NCBI GenBank assembly: GCA_963725185.1
Contig: CAVRXO010000012.1
Location: 1-64,000 of the forward strand
Source: VAZQ01 sp963725185
Lineage (GTDB): Bacteria > Pseudomonadota > Alphaproteobacteria > Rhizobiales > Xanthobacteraceae
Length of the DNA stretch: 64,000 nucleotides
Reading direction: 5' to 3'
In this document: one piece after another, positions 35,349-46,427 of the stretch
Layout: each line of letters opens with the position of its first letter
Numbering within the stretch: position 1 is the first letter of the stretch
Program-made: the position numbers and the translations under genes
Notes under the pieces: model-generated
Database searches by the model: none
What the model saw: the letters and a program-made list of their open reading frames with translations, nothing else
What the model was told of the DNA's origin: nothing

Positions 35349-35658
35349 GTGTGATGTCCCCCGACTTTTAGGCTGGCAGATTTGCGGTGTCGCACTTTCA
35401 AACCGGAGAAACCCGCGAGCCGGCGAACCGGATTGCATCCCGCCTTGGCCAATCATCGGATTGGCTGAGGGCGGCTTCTTCGGAAAATGCTCCAGCGCTT
35501 CCTACCAACGCGCGCGGGACCTGTCACGCCATGGCCATAACGGGGGGCGAAAAGGAGAGCCACGCGGCTGCCGCAATCCTGCATTGCGGCCGCGGGCTTG
35601 GGTTTCAACCCATCGGTGAGTAAGTTGCCTCGCGGGGATGGCGAGAGAGGCGCGAGCC
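35349..35658. other. Interval upstream of the amidohydrolase
   Basis: No gene seen. It contains a weak hairpin (GCAATCCTGCATTGC, about 35573-35587) and should carry the promoters of both flanking genes. Confidence 0.4.
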
Positions 35659-35793
35659 ATGGTGCATCTGGTCGAGAAGCACGTTCTTGAGCGTCTCAAT
35701 TCGGCGCTCCTGCTGGGCCTCGTCTGCGGCGGACTTGCGGTCTGCGCCTTCGGCGCGGTCGCATTCGATCTCAGCCGTTGGTTCGCCCATTAG
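35659..35793 (+). CDS. Tiny one-helix membrane protein
   Basis: The frame encodes 44 residues: a short charged start (MVHLVEKHVLERLNS) followed by one hydrophobic helix, ALLLGLVCGGLAVCAFGAVA, and a DLSRWFAH end. GAGAGAGG precedes the ATG. An in-frame ATG at 35638 would add seven residues. The length and hydrophobic pattern argue for a real small membrane protein, as is frequent in these bacteria. No family is known to me. It lies between the amidohydrolase gene and a repeat. Confidence 0.5.
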   Translation: MVHLVEKHVLERLNSALLLGLVCGGLAVCAFGAVAFDLSRWFAH

Positions 35794-35823
35794 TCTAGAT
35801 GAGACCGCTGAGCAGGGCTCATC

Positions 35824-35896
35824 CTTGTCCCGGCCTTGAGCCGGGACCTTCCAAATCTCTGAGCTTGTAACGGTCCCGGCTCAAGGCCGGGACAAG
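35824..35896. repeat. Palindromic repeat, family A, complete copy
   Basis: This is the best preserved member: CTTGTCCCGGCCTTGAGCCG plus GGACC at 35824-35848 and its exact reverse complement at 35872-35896, 23 bases apart. The two 25-base arms can form a long hairpin between converging genes. Confidence 0.92.
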
Positions 35897-35936
35897 TGTG
35901 GAACCTCAGAACCAAGCATCGTGAGGTGGCGACGCG

Positions 35937-36911
35937 CTATTCCGGCTGGATCCCGGCTGCCTTGATGATCGCGCCATAGCGCACGATGCCGTCCTCGATC
36001 AGCCCCTTGAAGTCCTCCGGCGTGCCGCCGATGACCGCCATGCCGTTGTCGTTGAGCTTGGGCAGGATGTCGGGCGCATTGAGCGCTTTGACGGTCTCGG
36101 CATTGAGCCGCGCCGTGATCGGCGGCGGCAGCCCGGCCGGTCCGAACATGCCGAACCATGAGGACGGCTTGCGGAACGCCGGCAGCACCTCCGACATCGA
36201 CGGAATCTGCGGGCGCAGCGCAAAGCGTTTCGGCTCCAGCACGGCGAGGATCTTCACGCTCGATTGGTCGGCGAGGCCGAGCACGTTGGAGATCGACAGG
36301 AAGGCCATCGGAATATTGCCGGCGATGACGTCCTGCAGCGCCGGCGCGACACCCCGATAGGGCACGTGATTGATCTTCACGCCGGCCGTTTGGTTGAACA
36401 GCTCTCCCATCAGGTGGAACACCGAGCCGACGCCCGAGGAGCCGTAGGACAGCTCGCCCGGATGCGCCTTGGCATAAGTGATGAGCTCGGGGACCGAGTT
36501 GACCGGCAGCGCGCCGCTGACGACGAGGCAGGTGACCGGCTCGACCGCGGCCACGATCGGGGTGAAATCCTTGATCGGGTCGTAGCTCAGATTTTTCATG
36601 AGGTAGACGGCAGTGACGTGGGTGCTGGCCGTGCTCATCAGCAGCGTATAGCCGTCGGGCGGAGCGCGCGCGACCAGATTGGAGCCGATCATGCCGTTGG
36701 CGCCGGTGCGGTTCTCGATCACCACGGTCTGCCCGAGCGCTTCGTCCAGCTTGATGCCGACAAGCCGCGCCACCAGATCGAGCGCCGGCCCCGGCGGGAA
36801 CGGCACCACCATGGTGATCGGCCGCACCGGCCACTTCTGCGCCATGGCGGGTTGCGCCATGGCAACCGCAAATACGCACATCGCGAACCATCGCAGCTGG
36901 CGCATCGGCAT
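35937..36911 (-). CDS. Tripartite tricarboxylate transporter substrate-binding protein (Bug family)
   Basis: The protein is 324 residues with a signal peptide ending AQPAMAQ. Motifs are WPVRPITMVVPFPPGPALDL, VIENRTGANGMIGSNLVARA, SYGSSGVGSVFHLMGELFN and HVPYRGVAPALQDVIAGNIP. The ligand-loop Gly run is FPPGPA instead of the more common xPGG, a small deviation. No membrane components are adjacent. The flanking palindromic repeats (families A and B) isolate it from both neighbours. The ligand is unknown. Confidence 0.88.
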   Translation of the reverse strand: MPMRQLRWFAMCVFAVAMAQPAMAQKWPVRPITMVVPFPPGPALDLVARLVGIKLDEALGQTVVIENRTGANGMIGSNLVARAPPDGYTLLMSTASTHVTAVYLMKNLSYDPIKDFTPIVAAVEPVTCLVVSGALPVNSVPELITYAKAHPGELSYGSSGVGSVFHLMGELFNQTAGVKINHVPYRGVAPALQDVIAGNIPMAFLSISNVLGLADQSSVKILAVLEPKRFALRPQIPSMSEVLPAFRKPSSWFGMFGPAGLPPPITARLNAETVKALNAPDILPKLNDNGMAVIGGTPEDFKGLIEDGIVRYGAIIKAAGIQPE

Positions 36912-36927
36912 CTATCTCGCGCGGCTT

Positions 36928-37065
36928 GTAGCCCGGATGGAGCGTAGCGTAATCCGGGAACGTCGATCCCGCATTTCGCAAGTGCTCCATGCGGGCTACA
37001 GTGCTTCGGCGGAGCGTAGCGCAATCCGGGTCCGCCGTCCCCGCATTTCGCAAGTGCTCTACAAC
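36928..37065. repeat. Palindromic repeat, family B, copy 2 plus partial copy
   Basis: GTAGCCCGGATGGAGCGTAG with closing GCTCCATGCGGGCTAC (36928-36999) is followed by a second, truncated unit to about 37065. The second overlaps the 3' end of the luciferase-like gene, so the stop codon of that gene is inside the repeat. Confidence 0.8.
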
Positions 37066-38102
37066 TGCGCGATCTTCGGCATCACCTCGGCACGGAAAAG
37101 CTCGAGCGAGGCCAGCGCCTGATCAAGCGTCATGGCGCCGAAGAACAGATAGGACAACAGATAGTTGATCCCGAGCTCGCGCGCCTGCCGCTCGATCGCC
37201 GCCCACACGGTTGCGGGACTGCCGGCGATCGCCATGCCTTCCTGCTCCCATTCCTCGAACGTCACGCCGCGATGGATGTTGAGGCGCGGGTCCTGCACGG
37301 TCCCCTTTTGCGTGTTGCGCAGATAGTTGAGGCTGGCGGAGTGATGCTCGATGGCGGGCTTGGCGATCCGGCGCGCTTCGGCGTCGGTCTCGGCCACCAC
37401 GATATGGCGCAGCAGCCCGACCGCGGTGCCGCCGGGAAATTCGGGCTTGGGCACGGGCGGACCGGCGCCCTTGGCGAGGGCCGCGCGGTAGGCCGCGATG
37501 TTGCCCTTGGCGAGCGCGGTCGGCCCATTGGCGGCGAAATGCATGCCGCGCTCGCCCGACCAGGCGGCGCCGATCTGGTTGGATGAGCCGTACCAGAACG
37601 GCGGATGCGGCTGCTGCAGCGGCCGTAGCGCCATCGGCACGTTCGAATAGGTGAAATACGGGCCGGCATGGTTCAAGGTGTCGTGGGTCAGGCCGGCGCT
37701 GATGCAGGCGAACGCATCCATGAAGATCTCGCGCGACTGATCGTGCGCGACCTTGTGGAAGTTGAGCTCGAACGGCGAGACCCCGCGCCCGACGCCGACA
37801 TCGAGCCGGCCGCGGCTCAAGTGATCGAGCATGCAGATCTCCTCGATCAGGCGCAGCGGCGAATAGAGCGGCAGGAGATAAACGAGAGGCCCCAGCCGCA
37901 TGCGCGAGGTCGCGCGCGCGACCGCGCCCAGATAGACGCCCGGCACCGGCACCATGTTGAGCGGGGTCGCATGATGCTCGGCCACGTGCAGGCAATAGAT
38001 CCCCGCCGCCTCGGCCGCGACCGCGAATCTCAGCCGCTCGTCGAATTCCGTCGCAAGCGGACGATCGCAGCGCTCCACATGGTCGAAGAGTCCGACTTTC
38101 AT
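37059..38102 (-). CDS. Luciferase-like (LLM class) flavin-dependent monooxygenase
   Basis: The protein is 347 residues. The TIM-barrel landmarks are MKVGLFDHVERCDRPLATEF, AEAAGIYCLHVAEHHATPLN (the EHH motif of FMN-type luciferase relatives), LDHLSRGRLDVGVGRGVSPF, and the C-terminal INYLLSYLFFGAMTLDQALA. These enzymes use reduced FMN and oxygen to oxidise varied substrates; no flavin reductase is nearby and the substrate is unknown. The ATG at 38102 is chosen at the family start; the frame extends upstream without homology. Its last codons lie in a family B repeat, so the C-terminus may have been remodelled by it. Confidence 0.88.
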   Translation of the reverse strand: MKVGLFDHVERCDRPLATEFDERLRFAVAAEAAGIYCLHVAEHHATPLNMVPVPGVYLGAVARATSRMRLGPLVYLLPLYSPLRLIEEICMLDHLSRGRLDVGVGRGVSPFELNFHKVAHDQSREIFMDAFACISAGLTHDTLNHAGPYFTYSNVPMALRPLQQPHPPFWYGSSNQIGAAWSGERGMHFAANGPTALAKGNIAAYRAALAKGAGPPVPKPEFPGGTAVGLLRHIVVAETDAEARRIAKPAIEHHSASLNYLRNTQKGTVQDPRLNIHRGVTFEEWEQEGMAIAGSPATVWAAIERQARELGINYLLSYLFFGAMTLDQALASLELFRAEVMPKIAQL

Positions 38103-38441
38103 GCTTGTCCATCTGTCGGGTTGGGAAAGTCTAAAGCCTATCGCGATATTGCTCACGCGCGTTGTTCTAAAGCATGAGCGGGAAAATTGCGAACAGCAAT
38201 GTTCGGCTGCGCAGGACCGAGCGCGATCGTCAGGGACGCAGCGCCTCGCACTCCTTCTCCCCGTGGGGGAGAAGGGTGGGATGAGGGGGCTACGGCGGTG
38301 CGATACGGGATCATCGTAACCCCCTCACCCCACCCTCTCCCCTTCGGGGCGAGGGAGTGAACCGCCGTGCCCTCCTCACCAACTCGCGCTACGCTCACCC
38401 CACCCTCTCCCCATACCAAGTCGGGCAAGCTCGCATTGCCT
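38103..38441. repeat. Gene-free interval with hairpin repeats
   Basis: From 38240 to 38420 there are arms such as CTTCTCCCCGTGGGGGAGAAG and CCCCTCACCCCACCCTCTCC with their complements, a common intergenic element of Bradyrhizobium-like genomes. No gene seen. Confidence 0.65.
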
Positions 38442-38972
38442 TCACGGCTTGGCTGCCGGCGCCGTGGTCCAGGCCTTGTAGTCCTCCGCGGACACGCCGG
38501 GCAGCTTCTTAACGAAACGCCGCGATGGTCCAGATCTCCTGGTCGGGCACCGGCGGATCGCTGGCCGCAAAGCTCGGCATGCCGGTCATCTTGATGCCGT
38601 TCCTGACCACCCAGAAGATCTCCGGCGCCGACAGATCATTGGCCACGTCCTTGAGGTCGGGCGGACCGGGATTGAGCCCTTCCGAGAACTTGGCCCAATC
38701 GGCGCCCGGGCCGCCGTGACAGGAAACGCAACCGCGTTGCGAATAGGCTCGCGCCCCGGCCTGCACCGTGGCGGCATCGTCGAGCGCGCTCGGCGGCTCA
38801 TCGCTCGCGTGCCGCGCGATCGATGCTTCCCGCACGTTCTCGATGAGCCGGTTGACGAAGTCCGGATCCATCTGGTTGGCCGCCGCATTGAAGAATCCGC
38901 CGAACAGAAGGCCGCGCCGAAAACAGCGCCGAGGATCGCCAATAGACCAATGAACGCCAGAAGGGTTTTCAT
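38442..38972 (-). CDS. Single-haem c-type cytochrome, two frameshifts
   Basis: Starting at ATG 38972, the export/anchor segment KTLLAFIGLLAILGAVFGAA runs into a break near 38905. It continues with LFGGFFNAAANQMDPDFVNR and the haem site RGCVSCHGGPG, then EIFWVVRNGIKMTGMPSFAA, whose Met is the expected axial ligand. After a second break near 38515 it ends KKLPGVSAEDYKAW...AAKP. The repaired protein is about 176 residues. It is a periplasmic electron carrier; it could accept electrons from the PQQ or molybdenum enzymes of the window, but those genes are far away. No oxidase genes adjoin. Confidence 0.82.
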
Positions 38973-39186
38973 GGAAGACGCTCCGGTGTGAAGCTTGGTT
39001 GGGCAAACGATCGCCGCAAATGCGCGGCTGTTCGGCGGCGTGCGCCTCTCAGCCGCCGGTCTCGATCGTGAAGAAATGCTGCGAATCGATCCAAATTGGA
39101 CGTTCATCCCTCAGTCGTCTGATTGAGTTTCAGGCCGGCGTCGCGGAAGGGGTCGTGGCACGATACTTCCCTAAGTGGCCGAGCCG

Positions 39187-39474
39187 CTATTCGGCGGCTG
39201 TGCGCGTCAGCGATCCGGTATCGCGAAGCTCCAGATACAAATTGATCGGATCGAGGTCGAACCCGTTCGGCCAGGTAGGTGCGCCCATTTCGACGAAGAC
39301 GCGATCAAAATATTCCTTCGATTTCAGCGGCTCGACCATCACCCCGCCCTGCGCGATCACGTCAGACAGATCCCGCACGCCCTCGCTGCCATCGGTGAAC
39401 CGCAGCCACAGGCGATGCCCCTCAAGCGGACGAAGGCGCAATACATCGACCATGGGAAGATCACTCGTCGGCAT
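39187..39474 (-). CDS. DUF2442 domain protein
   Basis: The protein is 95 residues. VDVLRLRPLEGHRLWLRFTD and GSEGVRDLSDVIAQGGVMVE are the strands and turn of the DUF2442 family, and GFDLDPINLYLELRDT closes it. DUF2442 genes often travel with a DUF4160 gene; here only a short frame ending in RRARAHMPLERIAGPDADE directly upstream recalls such a partner, and an in-frame stop cuts it off. Function unknown. It follows the nuclease-like gene on the same strand. Confidence 0.65.
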   Translation of the reverse strand: MPTSDLPMVDVLRLRPLEGHRLWLRFTDGSEGVRDLSDVIAQGGVMVEPLKSKEYFDRVFVEMGAPTWPNGFDLDPINLYLELRDTGSLTRTAAE

Positions 39475-39642
39475 CGGGGCCAGCAATCCTTTCGAGAGGC
39501 ATGTGCGCGCGCGCACGCCGCCAATTCTCTTCCAATTCGGCGCGGCTCCGCTAGCGAGCACTAACCGCACGCCACCGGAGGGGCACCAAGAAAATCCACC
39601 TGACCCATTTCTCCATACTATTGTTGAAACAGTCTCGGGAAT

Positions 39643-41083
39643 TTACTCCGCACCAGGGCGTTCGGATAACACCGCTTCCTCAACCACTGGTGGAGGTGGA
39701 AACGCCACAACATCCCCCGAGGTGGCGAAAATTACCTCCCTGCACTTCTTTGCATAGTCGTGATCTGACGGATTTTCACTGAGATACTTGGCTGGAACAA
39801 ATAAATCAGACGTTCTTATGAGTGCAGCACCAACCCTCTTTGCAGCAGACGCACACTTTTCGGTAAAGTACGCTCCTCGCTGGTTCACCGGCTTCAAACG
39901 ATAAGCATTGCCAAACAATAATCCCTTCGCATACTCGGTCACATCGTCCCGCGCGAAGTCCTCTCCCAGATTACGTTCGAGTTGGCTGAATTTGTCAATG
40001 TTAATCGCCCTGTTATCCCTGCCTTCCGCTTCACCAACACAGCGTCCCTCAGGACTAACGAACACCCCATCGAACTCGGATTCGCCATCCGAAAACGATC
40101 GGGCATCAAATCCAAAAATCTTCATTGCAACAAGAATAGCACGCTCAAGAGGCTTACCTTGCTCAAACAGAAGATGCCGGAGATTTCCCGCCTCCGTTAG
40201 CTGCTGTTCGAGTTCAGCCTTCTTCGCCTGAAGTTTCGCTATTTCCGCAAGGCAAGCTGAAATATTTTCTTCTAGTTTACCCTCCCGAACGAGACGATAT
40301 TCAGAACTCAAGCTCCAATTTGGTGTAGCCGTAAGTTGGACCGATTTCCTCAGTGCGTCCGCGATAGCTAATGAGGGACGTAAGCAATCTCTTTCCAAAC
40401 TGCAGCGCCTCCTTTGTCCAATATCGGCCTATGTCCTCACCGTCCTCAGCATCCCGAAGAAATACCTCATCATCATAGCGAAGTGGCGGAAGAAAAAGTA
40501 ACGAACCCTTGCTATGAGTTGCAGCACCAACGATGCGATCGCCTACACGCGACCTGAGCACCACGCTGCTAAATTCGCCCTCAATTATGGCTTCGTACGA
40601 GGAATACTCAGAAAATTCTGTCCAATAGGATGCCAGATAAGAGCCTTCCTTTTCGAGGCGCATCTCGCTCCCAGATTTTGACACTACCTTTTTGACGTTG
40701 GGCACGGCTTCATATGAAGACACCTCAGTGACTATATTTGTACGAACCAGACTATGGCCAGCTCCGGAAGATCGGCTTTCACCCGTGTAGCGGTAGCGTT
40801 CAATCGGTCTTGCCAAGTAAACGACCACCAATTTCCCCGCGTTGACCGCCCCCACGATCTCAGAGCGCCAGTGATCAAGACGCGCCTTGACGGAATTGGA
40901 CGCGTAGTGATTTAGAATTGACTTTCCGTTATATTGCTCGTCACCGTAACCGTCGTATCCTCCCAGTGTCGGCTCAAAGAGAATAATGTCAGCATCGAGT
41001 AGCGTTTGGTCAGAATCAAAATTGATGCACTCAAATTCATCGCCAGGCAGATCGAATCCGACGGCAAATATTCGGCTTGGCAT
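39643..41083 (-). CDS. AT-rich gene for a large protein with a possible nuclease-fold C-terminus, one frameshift
   Basis: Two frames join near 40320 into one protein of about 480 residues. The N-terminal half (FDSDQTLLDADIILFEPTLG, GKLVVVYLARPIERY, GSLLFLPPLRYDDEV) looks like an alternating alpha/beta domain. A coiled coil (about residues 285-320, ENISACLAEIAKLQAKKAEL) joins it to the C-terminal part. There ESEFDGVFVSPEGRCVGEAE and GRDNRAINIDKFSQLER have the strand-turn-strand-helix order of restriction-endonuclease-like folds, with EAE in place of the usual ExK. It begins 43 bases after rpoD on the same strand. Its base composition is clearly more AT-rich than its flanks, a sign of transfer. 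Function not assigned; a defence role is inference. Confidence 0.55.
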
Positions 41084-41126
41084 GTGACTGCCTCAAGGAT
41101 CCGTCCCCTAGCTGTAACAGAATTGC

Positions 41127-43259
<2,133 letters not shown>

Positions 43260-43657
43260 ACACTTCTCTCCTGGGACGCCGGTCCCTCCGGGACTCAAGG
43301 TCTCTGCTGGCCGCCAGTCTCCGGGGATACAAGTCTCCCGGGAAGAAAAGTCTCCGGAGTGAGGGCCGGCTACGCCGGAGACCGCCCGCGACGAAAAACG
43401 TCCCCCTACCCTATGCGGGGAGAATCGTGGTCCTGTTCCCAGGATCGGAGACCGATCCTGGAGCGGGCGCGGGCGGCCAAACGGCCGGCACTCACCCGAT
43501 CTGTTGACCGCGATTCGCCTCGCAGTTTTGCCCCAGCCGCCTTAAACCCCCCTTAACCGTCATCTAACGCGCAACCTCAGACTTATCTCAAGGTTCAGAC
43601 TTATCTCAAGGTTCCGGCGATCTCCAGGCCGCCAAGCCCAGGATTCGTGCCAGGCGC
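43260..43657. other. rpoD leader/dnaG-rpoD interval with short repeats
   Basis: Around 43300-43360 there are four spaced variants of AGTCTCC(C/G)GG. At 43578-43613 an exact 18-base unit (CAGACTTATCTCAAGGTT) occurs twice in tandem. No gene seen. The interval should contain the rpoD promoter; no boxes are clear. Confidence 0.6.
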
Positions 43658-45643
43658 CTAAAAAGACGGGCCCGCCCGGCCCGACGAAGCCCCGAAGCCC
43701 TCGATCAGCGCTTCGGTTCCGTCAATGACCGAAAGACGAGCCTTAACGTCCTGCAACCAGGAATAATTCGCCTCGGTCGAGTCCCGCCCCAAGGCCTGCT
43801 CGGCATCCTTGAGTTCCTTAGTTAAGGAGTGCCACTGCCGATGCAAGGCAATGAGCTGTTTCCAGGTCATCACCACGTCGGCCGCCGCCGCCTCCGGCCG
43901 CGCCCCCCAGACCGAAGCGGTCGTGATCGCCTTCTCGATGCGCGCAACCGGCTCGGCGAGCCCGCGCCGGGCGAGCTCAGCCGCCATGCTCTCCCGGTCC
44001 GACGCGCCCTCATGAGCGAAAATGTCGATCAGCGCCACCTTCACCTTTTCGGCCTCCGCAAAGCGGAACTCGACCTCGGCGATATCCTCCAGATGATCGT
44101 GCAGCAGCCACGGATGGTTGAGGGCGGTCTGCAGGATAAGGGCCTCGCGGCGCGAGATGGCGGCGCGGTCGCCGCGGTGGATCGGGCTCGCCGCCAGCTG
44201 CGGGCTACTGACCAGATAGCGCCCGTTGCCCGAAGCGATGCCGGCCGGCCGCGGCCGCGCTCCGCCCGGCCGCCCGCCCATCGGTCGGCCCATCGATCTG
44301 TCAGTGGCGCGCGGGTTGCGCCCTTGCGGCCAGCGATCGCGGCGTCCCGGGCCGCGCCGCCCCGCCGGCTCGTCGGCCTCGAACAGGCTGCGCAGGCGCT
44401 CGCCGAATTCCTGGCGATAGTAGCGGCGCACCGATTCATCGGCGATCCCGGTCATGACCGCACCCAGCCGCGCCTCCAGCGCCGCGCGCCGTTCCGGCGT
44501 GTCGAAGCCGCCGGCTTCGGTCTCCCGCATCCACAGCATGTGGACGAGCGCGCGGGCGCCCGCCAGCACATCCTCGATCGCCGCGCGGCCTCCGGAGCGG
44601 ACGAGATCGTCGGGGTCATTGCCGTCCGGCAGGGTGGCGAAGCGCAGGCTCTTGCCCGGCCGCAACAGCGGCAGCGCCACGTCGAGCGCCTTATAGGCGG
44701 CGCGGCGGCCGGCCGCATCGCCGTCGAAGCAGAGCGTAGGCTCGTCGGCCATCTTCCACAGGAGCCCGAGCTGATCTGCCGTCAGCGCGGTGCCGAGCGG
44801 CGCCACGGTCGCCTCGAAGCCCGCCCCCACCATGGCGATCACGTCCACATAGCCTTCGACCGCGATCACGGCCGCGCCCTTGTGGGCGGCGGCCCGCGCG
44901 GCGGCGATGTTGTAGAGCGTGCCGCCCTTGTGGAAGAGCGGCGTTTCCGGCGAATTGAGGTATTTGGCCGGCGCCTCCGGATCGAGCGCCCGCCCCCCGA
45001 AGGCGATCACTCGCCCGCGCAGATCGCTGATCGGAAACATCACCCGCTCGCGAAACCGGTCGTAGGGCACCGGGATATCGTCGCCGGCGACCAGGAGCCC
45101 GGCCTCGACCATGTCCTCGACCGGAATGCCCTGGGATCCCAGATGCTCCTTGAGGGCGAAGCGCTCGGAGGTCGCGTAGCCGAGCCGGAACTTGACCTGC
45201 GCCGCCGGATCGAGGCCGCGATCGGCCAGATAGCCGCGCGCCTTGGCGCCGGCGCGCCCCGCCAGCGTCGCCTCGAAGAACTTGGCGGCGAGATCGAGCA
45301 CGTCATGCAGCGTCTTGCGATGCTGCGCGCGCGCGTCCTCCTCGCGGCTCGTCTCCGGCAGCGGCATGCCGGCTTGCGCGGCCAGGCGCTCCACCGCCTC
45401 GGGAAACGACAGCCCTTCGGTCATCATCACGAAATCGAAAATCGTGCCGTTCTTCTGCGAGGAGAAGTCGAACCAGGCCATCTTCTGGTCGTTGACGAAG
45501 AACGAGGGCGTCTTCTCCTTGTTGAAGGGCGAGAGCCCCCTCCACTCGCGCCCCGATTTCTTGAGCTTCACGCGCCGCCCCACCACCTCCGAGACCGGCA
45601 GGCGGGCGCGCAGCTCATCGAGGAACTCGGGCGGAAAGCGCAT
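43658..45643 (-). CDS. dnaG: DNA primase without zinc-ligand cysteines
   Basis: The protein is 661 residues, intact. The N-terminal domain keeps the primase context (WRGLSPFNKEKTPSFFVNDQ, FDFSSQKNGTIFDFVM) but has Ser, Asn and Ser where CHC2 zinc ligands are expected (CPFHxEKTPSF, CFGCG). The TOPRIM core has VEGYVDVIAM and CFDGDAAGRRAA, and ISDLRGRVIAFGGRAL is the RNA-polymerase-like basic region. The C-terminal helicase-binding domain begins about residue 500. It makes RNA primers at the fork with DnaB. It lies directly upstream of rpoD on the same strand, the classical macromolecular-synthesis order. Confidence 0.95.
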   Translation of the reverse strand: MRFPPEFLDELRARLPVSEVVGRRVKLKKSGREWRGLSPFNKEKTPSFFVNDQKMAWFDFSSQKNGTIFDFVMMTEGLSFPEAVERLAAQAGMPLPETSREEDARAQHRKTLHDVLDLAAKFFEATLAGRAGAKARGYLADRGLDPAAQVKFRLGYATSERFALKEHLGSQGIPVEDMVEAGLLVAGDDIPVPYDRFRERVMFPISDLRGRVIAFGGRALDPEAPAKYLNSPETPLFHKGGTLYNIAAARAAAHKGAAVIAVEGYVDVIAMVGAGFEATVAPLGTALTADQLGLLWKMADEPTLCFDGDAAGRRAAYKALDVALPLLRPGKSLRFATLPDGNDPDDLVRSGGRAAIEDVLAGARALVHMLWMRETEAGGFDTPERRAALEARLGAVMTGIADESVRRYYRQEFGERLRSLFEADEPAGRRGPGRRDRWPQGRNPRATDRSMGRPMGGRPGGARPRPAGIASGNGRYLVSSPQLAASPIHRGDRAAISRREALILQTALNHPWLLHDHLEDIAEVEFRFAEAEKVKVALIDIFAHEGASDRESMAAELARRGLAEPVARIEKAITTASVWGARPEAAAADVVMTWKQLIALHRQWHSLTKELKDAEQALGRDSTEANYSWLQDVKARLSVIDGTEALIEGFGASSGRAGPSF

Positions 45644-45743
45644 GGTGATTCGCGAGCGTAGTCCTTAACCGCAGGGAATATAGGGCAGCGCGGCGCCGGC
45701 AGCGCGGGTCGCCGACTTGTCCTAGTTATCCACAGGGAGCGTC

Positions 45744-45865
45744 GCTTGTCCCGGATGCGGTGCTAGTCCGGGAAGCTCTTGCGGAACGGTGCACCGCTGA
45801 AGTCCGGGACCGTACCACAATGCCGAGTCGTCGGACGGTCGACCGGGCCTCAAGGCCGGGACAAG
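45744..45865. repeat. Degenerate palindromic repeat, family A
   Basis: CTTGTCCCGG at about 45744 and GGCCTCAAGGCCGGGACAAG at 45846-45865 are the outer arms; the middle is altered. It lies between dnaG and the YqeY gene. Confidence 0.65.
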
Positions 45866-45875
45866 CGAAGCTCCC

Positions 45876-46331
45876 TCACCCCGTCAGCATGCCCTTCACC
45901 AGCGCGCTGGCCTTGCCGAAATCCATGCGGCCGGCATAGCGCTCCTTGAGCGCGCCGATCACCTTGCCCATGTCCTTCATGCCGGCCGCGCCGGTCTCGC
46001 GGATGACGCCGGCGATCGCCTCCTTGGCTTCCGCCTCGGACAGCGCCTGCGGCAGGAAGCCCTTGATGATCTCGATCTCGGTGCGCTCCTGCGCGGCGAG
46101 CTCAGCCCGGCCGCCCGTGTCGTAGAGCTCCGCGGATTCCTGGCGCTGCTTGATCAGCTTCTGCAGGAGGCCGAGGATGTCGCCGTCGGCGAGCGGGCCC
46201 TTGCCGGCGCCGCGCGCCTCGATGTCGGCGTTCTTGATCGCCGAATTGACCATCCGCAGCGTCGAGAGCCGCAGCTTGTCCTGCGCTTTCATCGCCGTCT
46301 TCACGTCCTCGTTGATCTGGTCGCGCAGCAC
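45876..46331 (-). CDS. GatB/YqeY domain protein
   Basis: The protein is 151 residues. LRDQINEDVKTAMKAQDKLR, STLRMVNSAIKNADIEARG, LLQKLIKQRQESAELYDTG and AGMKDMGKVIGALKERYAG are family landmarks across the length. YqeY proteins share the tail domain of GatB and may bind RNA; no reaction is proven. GTG at 46331 is preferred to one at 46343 because GAGG lies six bases before it. It diverges from carA across about 96 bases, so the two promoters must be close together. Confidence 0.9.
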   Translation of the reverse strand: MLRDQINEDVKTAMKAQDKLRLSTLRMVNSAIKNADIEARGAGKGPLADGDILGLLQKLIKQRQESAELYDTGGRAELAAQERTEIEIIKGFLPQALSEAEAKEAIAGVIRETGAAGMKDMGKVIGALKERYAGRMDFGKASALVKGMLTG

Positions 46332-46427
46332 GGTGGACCTCACGGCGGTTGGGCTTGCGATGGCGCTTGCGACGCTTCCGGGATGGTTCTTTGACGGCAG
46401 CAGCGCTGCGGACTATGTAATCGGCGC

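Noticed and set aside
39475..39565. Small DUF4160-like gene before the DUF2442 gene
   Set aside because: Only about 29 residues remain after an in-frame TAG, too short to support a gene; noted as a possible remnant.
43829..45661. Plus-strand open frame opposite dnaG
   Set aside because: Antisense of a fully intact primase; no signal, motif or ribosome site.
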